Positions 6,944 to 15,359 of a DNA stretch of 22,823 nt are shown one piece after another. A program made the translations under genes and the position numbers. How positions within the stretch are numbered: the stretch's first letter is position 1; each line of letters starts with the position of its first letter. The notes beneath the pieces are model-generated. The model was not told the origin of the DNA. It saw only the letters and a program-made list of their open reading frames with translations, and searched no databases. This DNA comes from JBKEBX01 sp047974615 (GTDB taxonomy: Bacteria > Bacillota > Clostridia > Lachnospirales > CAMZNU01): assembly GCA_047974615.1 (NCBI GenBank), contig JBKECM010000027.1, positions 1 through 22,823 on the forward strand. The letters are read 5' to 3'.

Positions 6944-7957
6944 TTATTTCGCATTATTTTCCATACTTTCTAATATCTCAAAAAGTACCACCATATCACC
7001 AATTTCTTTTTCCATAGTTGATTCAATTTTTTTATCTTCTTTTATTGCTTCATATAGATTTAGCCACTCATTATAATAGCCTTCACCTGTTTTATAGGAT
7101 ATAAGTTCGTGACGGTTGTCCTTATAAGTTAAATTTATAAAACCACAATTTTTATCTTCAAGATATATTTCGCCTTCTGTAAAAAATATTCTAAAACCTA
7201 CAAGAGGTGCTTGAGTTTCTTTTCCAATATTATAAAAAGAGTAATGACCTGTTACTTTATTTGAAAATTTTAATAAAGCATTTATACTACTAAACTCTGC
7301 TGTATCGAGGTTATCTAATTTTTGACCAAAGGCACAAAGCTTGTCCACATTACCGAATAAGTATCTGTACTTTGCTATGTGATGTACTCCAGCATCTAAA
7401 AAAGTACCACCTATAAAACTTGGGTGCTGACGCCAATCTCGGCTTGAAAAAGTATCTTTTTTCTTATCTTCATTAAAGTCATATATATTATTATCTATAA
7501 AATATACTGGTTCTCCTATAGTCTTATCATCTATAATTTTTTTTATAATTTTTAGTTCTTCATGATAACGAAAATTTTCAGCTACAAGTACTTTTATTTT
7601 TTGTCTTTCGGCTAAGGTTAGAAGAATTTTTGCACTCTCCACACTTTTTGCAAAAGGTTTTTCAGCTAATAAATGTTTTCCAGTAGATATTACTGCTTTT
7701 GCAGTTTCAAAGTTTTCTTCTATAGGTACTATAGTTAAAACTGCCTCTATATCCTTATTTTTTAACATTTCATTATAGTCACTATAGGCAAGCTTATCTT
7801 CTATATTCAGTTCTACTTTGTATAAATCTAAACGTTCTTTGTCTACATCGCATATACTTACAATTTCATATTTATCTGTAAGTCGTTTAAGTGCCGGTAG
7901 GTGTAATCTATCAAAACCCATACCTAAACCTATTATTCCTATTTTAATTTTTTCCAT
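6944..7957 (-). CDS. Gfo/Idh/MocA-family NAD(P)-dependent oxidoreductase
   Basis: A 337-residue protein. The N-terminal Rossmann fold carries the nucleotide-binding motif GIIGLGMG near residue 7-14. The family EKP motif follows (LLAEKPFAKSVESA, around residues 90-103), with its lysine expected in catalysis. The C-terminal alpha/beta domain includes the metal/substrate-region stretch GGTFLDAGVHHIAKY. Such enzymes oxidise or reduce sugars, inositols and related polyols; the substrate cannot be told from sequence alone and there are no sugar genes beside it. The frame is open to 7981, but GGAGG lies 6 bases before the ATG at 7957, which I chose. It runs in the same direction as murA, 105 bases downstream of it, so the two might be co-transcribed. 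Confidence 0.9.
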   Translation of the reverse strand: MEKIKIGIIGLGMGFDRLHLPALKRLTDKYEIVSICDVDKERLDLYKVELNIEDKLAYSDYNEMLKNKDIEAVLTIVPIEENFETAKAVISTGKHLLAEKPFAKSVESAKILLTLAERQKIKVLVAENFRYHEELKIIKKIIDDKTIGEPVYFIDNNIYDFNEDKKKDTFSSRDWRQHPSFIGGTFLDAGVHHIAKYRYLFGNVDKLCAFGQKLDNLDTAEFSSINALLKFSNKVTGHYSFYNIGKETQAPLVGFRIFFTEGEIYLEDKNCGFINLTYKDNRHELISYKTGEGYYNEWLNLYEAIKEDKKIESTMEKEIGDMVVLFEILESMENNAK

Positions 7958-8029
7958 AAATACCTCCAAAGCTTTTACCATAAAGTATTTACATTTTTTT
8001 AGTATTTATACAAAAACTATTTTATGTAT

Positions 8030-8054
8030 GGCAATATTAAAATAAACTATTGCC
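8030..8054. terminator. Hairpin between murA and the oxidoreductase gene
   Basis: GGCAATA (8030-8036) pairs with TATTGCC (8048-8054). A T run follows only in the plus direction, so for leftward murA transcripts this would be a weak terminator or merely a stabilising hairpin. Confidence 0.35.
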
Positions 8055-8062
8055 AAATTTTT

Positions 8063-9334
8063 TTAATAATCCTCTGCCTTTTTTATTTTACAACCTAACA
8101 AACTTAAATCTCTGGCGATATCTTCATAACCTCTGTCTATAAATATACTATTTTTAACTACCGTATTTCCTGTTGCTACAAGCCCAGCTAAAACTAAAGC
8201 TGCACCTCCTCTTAAGTCCTTTGAATAAACAACAGTGCCATTTAACCTATCTACACCTTTAATTATACTTGTCATACCATCATTTGATAAAGTTATTTTT
8301 GCACCAAGTTTCACAAGTTCATTTATATGCTTGTTACGACTTTCAAATATGGTTTCTACAAGTATACTTGTGCCTTCTGCCACAGTCATAAGAGTCATCA
8401 TCTGTGACTGCATATCTGTAGGGAAACCGGGATATGGTAATGTAGTAAGTTTTTCTATAGCCCTCAAACGTTCTGGTGCTTTTAAAGAAATTATATTATC
8501 TTCTTCATACTCTTTTATTATACACCCGGACTCCTCTAGTTTATAGGATATTTGCTTTATAGATGGCAAATCTACATCTTTTAAAATTATATCACCACCA
8601 GTTATTGCACCTGCCACAAGATATGTTCCTGCTACTATACGGTCAGACATAATCTTGTATGGTTTGCCATAAAGTTTATCGACACCTTCTATTACTATTT
8701 TATCAGTTCCTGCACCTCTTATTTTTGCACCTTGACAGTTTAAAAAGTTTTGAAGATCTACGATTTCGGGTTCTCTTGCTGCATTATATATTATTGTTTC
8801 GCCTTCTGCATATACTGCTGCAAGCATAATGTTTTCTGTTGCACCTACACTCGGAAAATCTAGTATTATTTTTGCACCCTTTAGCTTTTTAGTTTTTGCA
8901 TATATAACTCCATGTTTTTCTGTTATATATACACCTAATGCTTTTAAGCCTTTTAGGTGTAAATCTATAGGTCTTGCACCTAGTTCACAACCTCCGGGAA
9001 AACCTATTTGACATTCTTTAAATCTTCCTATTAATGCACCTAAAAATATAATAGAAGACCTCATTTGACTTACTAACTCCTCATCAATAGCATTTGAAAT
9101 TAAAGTACTATTGTTTATTTTTAATGTGTTTTTTGAAAAGCTAAGGTCACTACCTAGCCTTCTTAACATTTCAAGGGCTATTAGTGTATCGTTTATTTTC
9201 GGAGAGTTTTCTATCACAACTTCACTATCAACTAAAATAGTGCCAGCTAAAATAGGCAAAATTGCGTTTTTTGCACCATGTACATTTATTTCGCCATTCA
9301 TCTTGTAGTTACCCACTATATGATATTCTCCCAT
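8063..9334 (-). CDS. murA: UDP-N-acetylglucosamine 1-carboxyvinyltransferase (MurA)
   Basis: MurA transfers enolpyruvate from PEP to UDP-GlcNAc, the first committed step of peptidoglycan synthesis, in the cytoplasm. The 423-residue length is standard. The KNA motif is at residues 22-24 (HGAKNAILP), and the catalytic loop PGGCELGARP places the active-site cysteine at residue 116, the residue alkylated by fosfomycin. A later PYPGFPTDMQ stretch is also diagnostic. The ATG at 9334 has GGAGG 8 bases upstream. Low-GC Gram-positives often carry two paralogues (murA/murAA and murZ/murAB); with one copy in view I cannot say which this is. It is not placed among other cell-wall genes. Confidence 0.97.
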   Translation of the reverse strand: MGEYHIVGNYKMNGEINVHGAKNAILPILAGTILVDSEVVIENSPKINDTLIALEMLRRLGSDLSFSKNTLKINNSTLISNAIDEELVSQMRSSIIFLGALIGRFKECQIGFPGGCELGARPIDLHLKGLKALGVYITEKHGVIYAKTKKLKGAKIILDFPSVGATENIMLAAVYAEGETIIYNAAREPEIVDLQNFLNCQGAKIRGAGTDKIVIEGVDKLYGKPYKIMSDRIVAGTYLVAGAITGGDIILKDVDLPSIKQISYKLEESGCIIKEYEEDNIISLKAPERLRAIEKLTTLPYPGFPTDMQSQMMTLMTVAEGTSILVETIFESRNKHINELVKLGAKITLSNDGMTSIIKGVDRLNGTVVYSKDLRGGAALVLAGLVATGNTVVKNSIFIDRGYEDIARDLSLLGCKIKKAEDY

Positions 9335-9448
9335 ATATTAACCTCCGATTAAGATATATATATAATATGTTGTAAAAGCAAAATTGTGACTCTTTTTTCA
9401 AAGTTTTTAATAAAAAGATAATAATTATATAAAAAGTTTAAAAATAAA

Positions 9449-9477
9449 TTGTAACTTAATTTATTATATGGTATACT
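9449..9477 (+). promoter_or_regulatory. Promoter of the small conserved gene at 9611
   Basis: TTGTAA at 9449-9454 and TATACT at 9472-9477 are 17 bases apart. The leader would be about 125 bases, AT-rich, without an obvious fold. Confidence 0.65.
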
Positions 9478-9610
9478 TAAAATATAAAAAATATTACAAA
9501 ATTTGATATTTTTAAAAAGTAATTTTATTAAGCAACATAATAATAAATACTTTAAATTAGTATGTTACAAGGTTGCACTGTAAATATAAAATAAAGCGGA
9601 GGTAAAACAA

Positions 9611-10024
9611 ATGGCAGTTATTGAAAAAATATTACAAATTAACGATGATAACACATTAAGTTTTGGAAACTATGTAGCTAAAGAGAAACAAAAGATTTCT
9701 GATGTATCTTTTAACGAAGATTTATATAAGTGTAAGACACATACGGACGTTACTCGTCTTGAGAAAAACGAAAAGTTTCTTATTGAAACAGTACCGGGTG
9801 CTACAATACATAACTTTAACTACGATTTAGAAAAAGTAACTTTTAATATTGAAGGTTATAAAGATACAAAGGTAACTGTAGAACTTCTCGAAAACCAAAC
9901 TTATACTATTATCGTTGAAGGTGAAAACCTAGGTATAGAAAAAACAAATATGTCAGGTAAACTTTCTTTTTCAAGAGAACTTTTAAATTCTGCTATTAGT
10001 GTTGAAATAACAAAAAGAGATTAA
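9611..10024 (+). CDS. Small conserved Clostridia protein of unknown function
   Basis: A 137-residue soluble protein without a signal peptide or membrane segment. The N-terminus MAVIEKILQINDDNTLSFGNY, followed by a Lys/Glu-rich stretch and a C-terminal beta-rich half (ETVPGATIHNF ... VTVELLENQTYTIIVEG ... SGKLSFS), is familiar from small conserved proteins of Lachnospiraceae and relatives, sometimes labelled endosialidase. I do not trust that label: nothing here resembles a glycosidase active site. The second half alternates charged and hydrophobic residues like an immunoglobulin-like beta sandwich, which is only inference. GGAGG lies 9 bases upstream of the ATG. It has its own promoter and terminator, so it is a single-gene unit. 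Confidence 0.75.
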   Translation: MAVIEKILQINDDNTLSFGNYVAKEKQKISDVSFNEDLYKCKTHTDVTRLEKNEKFLIETVPGATIHNFNYDLEKVTFNIEGYKDTKVTVELLENQTYTIIVEGENLGIEKTNMSGKLSFSRELLNSAISVEITKRD

Positions 10025-10044
10025 TCCTTTTTAAAATAAACTGC

Positions 10045-10092
10045 AAAAAAGCTATAAACCTTGTTTATCCATAGGTTTATAGCTTTTTTTTT
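10045..10092 (+). terminator. Strong bidirectional terminator
   Basis: AAAAAAGCTATAAACC (10045-10060) is mirrored exactly by GGTTTATAGCTTTTTT (10074-10089) and followed by T. The A run on the left makes it usable for leftward transcripts from hom as well. Confidence 0.9.
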
Positions 10093-10105
10093 ATATATTT
10101 CAATG

Positions 10106-10312
10106 TCTTGAATTTGTTTCACAAATCATGGCATAATTGGCAACGCCTAAAAATACACCATTTTCTTTGTCATTGTCAAAAAATTCATCTTTTAGCATAC
10201 CTTTAGTACGCGTCAAAGCTTAATTTTTAGCCATTCCTAGAAACTGTCGCATTTTTCAACGTCTTGGTTTTGCTTCGCAAATCTTGCCATAATTGCATTT
10301 TGCAATAACATC
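10106..10312. repeat. Family A short interspersed repeat, copy 4, with an extra partial end
   Basis: The main body starts GGCAACGCCTAAAAAT at 10139 and closes near 10306 with GCATTTTGCAAT; its last bases are decayed relative to TTTTGCAATGATGCC. It matches copy 1 over most of its length. Directly to the left, 10106-10138 repeats the closing segment (TCTTGAATTTGTTTCACAAA ... GGCATAATT), as if a second copy had been truncated there. The right edge is about 7-12 bases from the hom stop codon. Confidence 0.7.
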
Positions 10313-10318
10313 AATTTT

Positions 10319-11605
10319 TTATAAAACAGAAAATACATTTAATATATCTACAACTTTTTTTGAGTTTTCAAGTTGATTAAGCAAGTTGTCCATTTGTCCA
10401 TATTTTATTTTATTTACAAATATAACAAGTTGACATACATCTTCATCGTTAACTTCCTTTTGTATAATAGACTTTATACTTATACCTAATTCTGCCATAC
10501 AGCCTGTTATAAAAGCAAGTACGCCTTCCTCGTTTACAACCTTTAGTCTTAAATAAAACTTTGACTCACTTTCTGCTTTATCTAGTTGCACTAAACTATT
10601 TGTATATACAGTAGAATATTCCTCATATATATCAATTTGGTTTTTAGCCATATTACTTACTACAGTTATAAGGTCCGAAACAACTGCTGAGCCAGTAGGC
10701 AAACTCCCTGCTCCACGACCATAAAACATTAATTCATCAACGGCATTACCTTTTATTAGTAAAGCATTAAAAGAATCAGAAACATTTGCAAGAGGGTGTT
10801 TTTTCTTTATCATACAAGGTGTAACTCTAAGCTCTAACTTATCATCTTTTACACGACCTAAGGCTAGCGATTTAAAAATATAACCTAACTCTTTAGCATA
10901 TGCAATATCTTCTTTTTCAATTTTTGTTATACCTTCTGTATATATATCCTTTGGTAAATATCCAAAGGCAAGTTTTGATAAAATCTTTAACTTATATCTT
11001 GCATCAAAGTTTTCTATATCTGATGTTGGATCTGCCTCTGCATAGCCTAAGTCTTGAGCTTCTTTTAAAACTTCATCAAAGGCTTTATCTTCATTTGTCA
11101 TTTTTGATAAAATAAAGTTTGTTGTACCGTTTATTATACCAATTATAGACTCAATTTTATTTGCAGCTAAACTGCCATTTATACCTTGTATAATAGGTAT
11201 ACCACCTGCTACAGAACCTTCATATTTAAACATAACTTCATTTTCACGTACAAGTTTAAATATTTCTTCCATATTTTCTGCTATACAAAGCTTATTCGCT
11301 GAAATAACGTGTTTTTTGTTTTCTATTGCTTTTTTTATGTAAGTTAAGGCTGGTTCTTCTCCACCTATTAGCTCAATCACTATGGATATTTCAGTATCAT
11401 TTAATATTTCATAAGGGTCAAGAGTAAGTAAAGTTTTATCTATTGTTACATCTCTTTCTTTATATAAATCTCTAACTAATATTTTTTTTACTTCTATTTC
11501 TACACCTGTCTTTTGGTATATATGGTCGTAGTTTTCCTTTAATATTTTTATTGCACCTATACCAACGTTACCTAGTCCTAGTAAACCTATTTTTATTTTA
11601 TTCAT
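10319..11605 (-). CDS. hom: Homoserine dehydrogenase
   Basis: This enzyme reduces aspartate 4-semialdehyde to homoserine with NAD(P)H, the branch point toward threonine and methionine. The 428 residues hold an N-terminal Rossmann domain (IGLLGLGNVGIG, residues 6-17), the catalytic domain with HVISANK and FKYEGSVAGGIPII ... NGTTNFIL, and a C-terminal ACT domain from about 351, which in Gram-positive relatives is linked to feedback inhibition by threonine. An in-frame ATG exists at 11623, but AAGGAG overlaps it and is ideally spaced from the ATG at 11605. With this start the gene overlaps the thrB stop by 8 bases, implying translational coupling. It is the last gene of the leftward ilvD-ilvA-thrC-thrB-hom run. 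Confidence 0.96.
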   Translation of the reverse strand: MNKIKIGLLGLGNVGIGAIKILKENYDHIYQKTGVEIEVKKILVRDLYKERDVTIDKTLLTLDPYEILNDTEISIVIELIGGEEPALTYIKKAIENKKHVISANKLCIAENMEEIFKLVRENEVMFKYEGSVAGGIPIIQGINGSLAANKIESIIGIINGTTNFILSKMTNEDKAFDEVLKEAQDLGYAEADPTSDIENFDARYKLKILSKLAFGYLPKDIYTEGITKIEKEDIAYAKELGYIFKSLALGRVKDDKLELRVTPCMIKKKHPLANVSDSFNALLIKGNAVDELMFYGRGAGSLPTGSAVVSDLITVVSNMAKNQIDIYEEYSTVYTNSLVQLDKAESESKFYLRLKVVNEEGVLAFITGCMAELGISIKSIIQKEVNDEDVCQLVIFVNKIKYGQMDNLLNQLENSKKVVDILNVFSVL

Positions 11606-12494
11606 ATGTAGCTCCTTTTTCATCTATTTCACATTTTGTGAAAATCCAATTATTTTTTTGTGTTTTTAAAAACTCCTTAAATTCTTCTTCCTTAAAGTTC
11701 TCATCATATATTAAAATCAATGATGGACCTGAGCCACTTATGTTTAAAGATAAACAGTTTAGTTCTTGTGCCTTTTCCCTTATTATATCAAAGTTTTCTA
11801 TAAAAGTTTTTCTATATTTCTCGTGTATTTTATCCTTCATAGATTTTTTAAGCAAGTCAATATCACCACTTTGTAAAGCTAAAAGCGTCATAGCACTATG
11901 AGATATATTATATACTGTATCTTGTAAAGATATCTCTTTCTTTAAAAGCTCTCTTAAATGGTTTGTAGATTCTTTTTTTATATTTGAAGTTATAGTTGCA
12001 AAGCTAAATTTTTTTGAAACTTCCACTTTTTTATAAATGAATTTATTTTTATCTTTCATTATAACCGTTAAAGCCCCTAAAAAAGCTGGTACTACATTAT
12101 CACCATGTCCTTCTATTTCTATAGCAAGGTCGATTAACTCCTCCTTAGAAACAAAAATTTTTTCTCTTTCTAAAAGTTTTGCACCAAGAAGTAAACCACC
12201 TACTATACAAGTGGCACTACTACCTAGACCACTACATTCTTTTATATTTGTTTCTATTTCTATTTTAAATCCTGTTTTTTTACGATAGCCTTTTTTATCA
12301 AGTAAATTTTTCATAGATGTATATACAAGGTTATGTTCGTTTTGAAATTCTTTATCACAACCTGTTATAATAACTCCTTCATCTATAAGGTTTATAGTAA
12401 AACGATTATATATATTAAGAGCTAGTCCTAAAACATCAAAACCTGCACCTAAGTTTGCAGAAGTTTCCGGTACTCTTACTTTATACTTTTCCAT
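11598..12494 (-). CDS. thrB: Homoserine kinase
   Basis: A GHMP-family kinase that phosphorylates homoserine with ATP to O-phosphohomoserine, the substrate of ThrC. The 298 residues match the usual length. The N-terminal substrate motif is VPETSANLGAGFD (residues 8-20), the phosphate-binding loop CSGLGSSAT is at 87-95, and the C-terminal GHMP motif is LNISGSGPSLILIYD. AGGTG lies 5 bases upstream of the ATG. The end overlaps the start of hom. A 132-bp gap separates it from thrC, larger than the other gaps in this run; no clear terminator or promoter was seen in it. Confidence 0.96.
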   Translation of the reverse strand: MEKYKVRVPETSANLGAGFDVLGLALNIYNRFTINLIDEGVIITGCDKEFQNEHNLVYTSMKNLLDKKGYRKKTGFKIEIETNIKECSGLGSSATCIVGGLLLGAKLLEREKIFVSKEELIDLAIEIEGHGDNVVPAFLGALTVIMKDKNKFIYKKVEVSKKFSFATITSNIKKESTNHLRELLKKEISLQDTVYNISHSAMTLLALQSGDIDLLKKSMKDKIHEKYRKTFIENFDIIREKAQELNCLSLNISGSGPSLILIYDENFKEEEFKEFLKTQKNNWIFTKCEIDEKGATYE

Positions 12495-12626
12495 ATTTTC
12501 ACCTAAAAAAGATAATTTCCTAAAGAAAGTTATATAGAAAAGTAAATATTACTACATAAAATTTCCAGTGCTTTGAAATCGCACTTCCTTAATTTTTATT
12601 AATATTTGACTTTTCTTATTCTTTTT
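12495..12626 (-). other. Spacer between thrC and thrB
   Basis: An AGTGC/GCACT mini-hairpin lies near 12567-12586, and a minus-strand stretch rich in AAGAATAAGAAAAGTCAAA lies near 12600-12625. Both faintly resemble family B ends, so this could be an old decayed copy. Nothing firm can be said. Confidence 0.25.
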
Positions 12627-14078
12627 TTATAAAAAGTTTATAACATTATCTTTCACTTCTTTTATTTCTAAAACTTTTTTATGTACTTCTGTTGCATTTT
12701 TTATTTCATTTATTATATTTGGTACTTTAAGTTTTGTGGTTTCAGATATTTTATTAATCATATCAAAATCATTTAAGTTTTTTGTTTCAATATTAAGTGC
12801 ATCGCATATAGCTTTTGGAAATTTAAAAGGCGATGCTGTTGCAGATATTAAAATTTTATTATCCGACTTAACCTTTTCTTTAAATTTACGACTTACAACA
12901 GAGCCAACGGCAGTATGTGGGTCAAGTAAATAATTTTCTTCATCAAACACTTTTTTTATTTCTATTGCTACTTCTTCATCTGTTGCATAATCTGAAAAAA
13001 ACTCTTTAAATAGGTTTTTATCAATTTCAAATATGCCATTTTTTTGTAAACTTGTCATAGCTTCTTTGGTTTTTTGAGCATCTGTTTTATAATAAATTAG
13101 TCTTTCTAAATTTGAAGATACTAAAATATCCATAGAAGGTGATGAGGTTATTTTAAATTCTCTTTTTGTATCATATAATCCACTATTAAAAAAATCTGAT
13201 AATATGTTATTATCGTTTGAGGCTACAATGAAATGTTCTATAGGCAAGCCCATTTGACAACCTATATAGGAGGCTAGTACATTACCGAAGTTTCCAGTAG
13301 GTACACAAACATTTATTTTTTCACCTAATTTGATTTCTTTTTCTTTTACTAAATCAAAATATGCACTAAAGTAATATACTACTTGTGGTAATAAACGACC
13401 TATATTTATGGAGTTTGCACTTGATAAAATATAGCCTTTATCAAGTGCTATTTTTTTTACATTTTCATCTTTGAATATTTCTTTTACACTTTGTTGTGCA
13501 TCATCAAAGTTACCTTTTAAGCCACAAGCTTCCACGTTTTTACCCGTTGTTGTTGTCATCTGTAGACGTTGTACTTCACTTATTCCTTGTGTTGGATATA
13601 AAACATTGATTTTTAAATTTTCAATATCTGAAAAACAAGATATTGCAGCTGAACCTGTATCACCTGACGTGGCAGTTAAAATACAAACTTTTTCTTTTAT
13701 GTTTTCTGCTTTAAAGCTTTCTGTTATTAAATAAGGTAAAACAATAAGTGCTACATCTTTAAAAGCTAAGGTTTTGCCATAAAAAAGCTCTAAATATGTA
13801 AAGTTTTTTGTTGTCACTATAGGGCAAACTCGTTCTTTTTCGCTTTCAAAGGTTTTGTATGCTTTTTCTATAGACTCTTTTAAATAGCTTTCATCTATAT
13901 CTAAAAATGTACTTAAAATCTTAAAAGCAAGCTCTGTATAGCTTTTATCCTTTAACTCATTTAAGTCAAGCTTTGGAATATGTGTAGGTACAAATAAGCC
14001 ACCATCTTGTGCAATACCTCTTACAAGTGCATCTGTACTTCTTACATCTGTTTCTCCTCTTGTACTTTTAAATAGCAT
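12627..14078 (-). CDS. thrC: Threonine synthase
   Basis: A PLP enzyme that converts O-phosphohomoserine to threonine. The 483-residue protein is of the longer threonine-synthase type, with the N-terminal signature KSTRGE ... GIAQDGGLFVP and the PLP lysine in FYGKTLAFKD (K107). A glycine-rich phosphate loop follows (TATSGDTGSAA), and VCVPTGNFGN lies further on. The frame opens with a GTG at 14087, but AAGG abuts that codon and is correctly spaced from the ATG at 14078; the family usually starts with a short stretch before STRG, so I chose the ATG. It lies 34 bases after ilvA in the same direction, consistent with one transcript. Its product is the substrate of the neighbouring IlvA. Confidence 0.96.
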   Translation of the reverse strand: MLFKSTRGETDVRSTDALVRGIAQDGGLFVPTHIPKLDLNELKDKSYTELAFKILSTFLDIDESYLKESIEKAYKTFESEKERVCPIVTTKNFTYLELFYGKTLAFKDVALIVLPYLITESFKAENIKEKVCILTATSGDTGSAAISCFSDIENLKINVLYPTQGISEVQRLQMTTTTGKNVEACGLKGNFDDAQQSVKEIFKDENVKKIALDKGYILSSANSINIGRLLPQVVYYFSAYFDLVKEKEIKLGEKINVCVPTGNFGNVLASYIGCQMGLPIEHFIVASNDNNILSDFFNSGLYDTKREFKITSSPSMDILVSSNLERLIYYKTDAQKTKEAMTSLQKNGIFEIDKNLFKEFFSDYATDEEVAIEIKKVFDEENYLLDPHTAVGSVVSRKFKEKVKSDNKILISATASPFKFPKAICDALNIETKNLNDFDMINKISETTKLKVPNIINEIKNATEVHKKVLEIKEVKDNVINFL

Positions 14079-14112
14079 AGGTTTCACCTTACTTTCTAAT
14101 AAATTATTTCTT

Positions 14113-15348
14113 TTAATTTATATTTACATTTCTTGATTCTTGAATGTTTTGTTTTTCTTTTATTTCATAACCTTTTAATTTTAAAGCTTCTAAAATTTGG
14201 TTTTTGTGGTCTACTCCGAAGGCTTCGACTGTCACGTGTAACTCTACTTCATCATTAACTGTAAAGTTTGTAAACTGGTTATGGTCAAGAGCGACTACGT
14301 TTCCGTTATTATCGCTTATAATATTTGCAACAGATAAAAGTTCTCCCGGTTTATCATTTAGAATTACACTAAAACTAAAAATTCTTGATTTTTCTTTTAA
14401 GCCTTGTACTAACATAGTAGACATTTGCATAATATCAAGGTTTCCCCCTGATAAAATACATACTACGTTTTTACCCTTTAGGTCTAAATATCTTACTGCT
14501 GAAACCGTAAGTAATCCTGATGGCTCAACTATAAGTTTATTTTCTTCTACAACATCTATAAAACTTGATATTAATTCTTCATCTTTTATTTTTATTATGT
14601 CTTTTACTATATCTTTATAGTTATGAAAGATTTTTTCTCCTGCCTCTTTTACAGCACAACCTTCTGCTATAGTTTTAATTTTTTCTAGCTTAACTGCTTT
14701 ATTTTCTTTTATCATAGCTGAAACGGAGGCAGCATAGTATGGCTCAACTCCATATACTAAAGTTTCCGGTTTATATTTTTTAACTATTTGACATACGCCG
14801 GATATTAATCCACCACCACCACATGGTACAAGTATTACATCAACATCTGGAAACTCCTCTAAAATCTCAAGGGCAACACTTCCTTGACCATAAGATACAT
14901 CTTCGTCATTAAAAGCGTGTATAAACTCATAGCCTTTTTCTTCATTTAATTTTTGTGCATAATCGCAAGCCTCATCATATGTATCACCGTAAAGGACTGC
15001 TTCTGCACCATAGCCTTTTATAAGATTTATCTTTAAGTATGGCGTTATTTTTGGTAAAACTACAATGGTAGGTAGGTTATATTCACGACCTGCATATGCC
15101 ACACCTTGACCATGATTACCAGCACTTGCACATATAAGACCTTTTACTTCTCTTTCCTTAAGCATCTTTGATATTTTATAAAAAGAGCCACGTATTTTAA
15201 AAGAACCTGTAGTTTGCAAGTTTTCCGGTTTAAAATAAACATTGTTATCCGTTAACTCACTTAGTCTTTTTGAATATAATAAATTTGTGGTTTTTTTTAC
15301 TTGTTCTAAACATTTTTTAAGTTCTAGTTCCTTATCTTCTAGTTTCAT
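14113..15348 (-). CDS. ilvA: Threonine ammonia-lyase (threonine deaminase) with C-terminal ACT domain
   Basis: It deaminates threonine to 2-oxobutyrate, the first step specific to isoleucine. The PLP lysine is K51 in TTGSFKIRG. SAGNHGQG is at residues 75-82, and the PLP phosphate loop PCGGGGLISG at 175-184. From about residue 323 a single ACT-like domain follows (FSVILNDKPGELLSVANII). The 411-residue length with one ACT domain fits the clostridial/TdcB-like class and not the longer E. coli IlvA with a doubled regulatory domain. AGGAG lies 6 bases before the ATG and touches the ilvD stop codon. Operon context with ilvD and an Ile-rich leader supports a biosynthetic and not a catabolic role. 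Confidence 0.95.
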   Translation of the reverse strand: MKLEDKELELKKCLEQVKKTTNLLYSKRLSELTDNNVYFKPENLQTTGSFKIRGSFYKISKMLKEREVKGLICASAGNHGQGVAYAGREYNLPTIVVLPKITPYLKINLIKGYGAEAVLYGDTYDEACDYAQKLNEEKGYEFIHAFNDEDVSYGQGSVALEILEEFPDVDVILVPCGGGGLISGVCQIVKKYKPETLVYGVEPYYAASVSAMIKENKAVKLEKIKTIAEGCAVKEAGEKIFHNYKDIVKDIIKIKDEELISSFIDVVEENKLIVEPSGLLTVSAVRYLDLKGKNVVCILSGGNLDIMQMSTMLVQGLKEKSRIFSFSVILNDKPGELLSVANIISDNNGNVVALDHNQFTNFTVNDEVELHVTVEAFGVDHKNQILEALKLKGYEIKEKQNIQESRNVNIN

Positions 15349-15359
15349 TTGCTCTCCTT

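Noticed and set aside
919..10312. CRISPR array from recurring short repeats
   Set aside because: The repeats are far apart, have inverted ends and lack regularly spaced direct copies; no cas genes.
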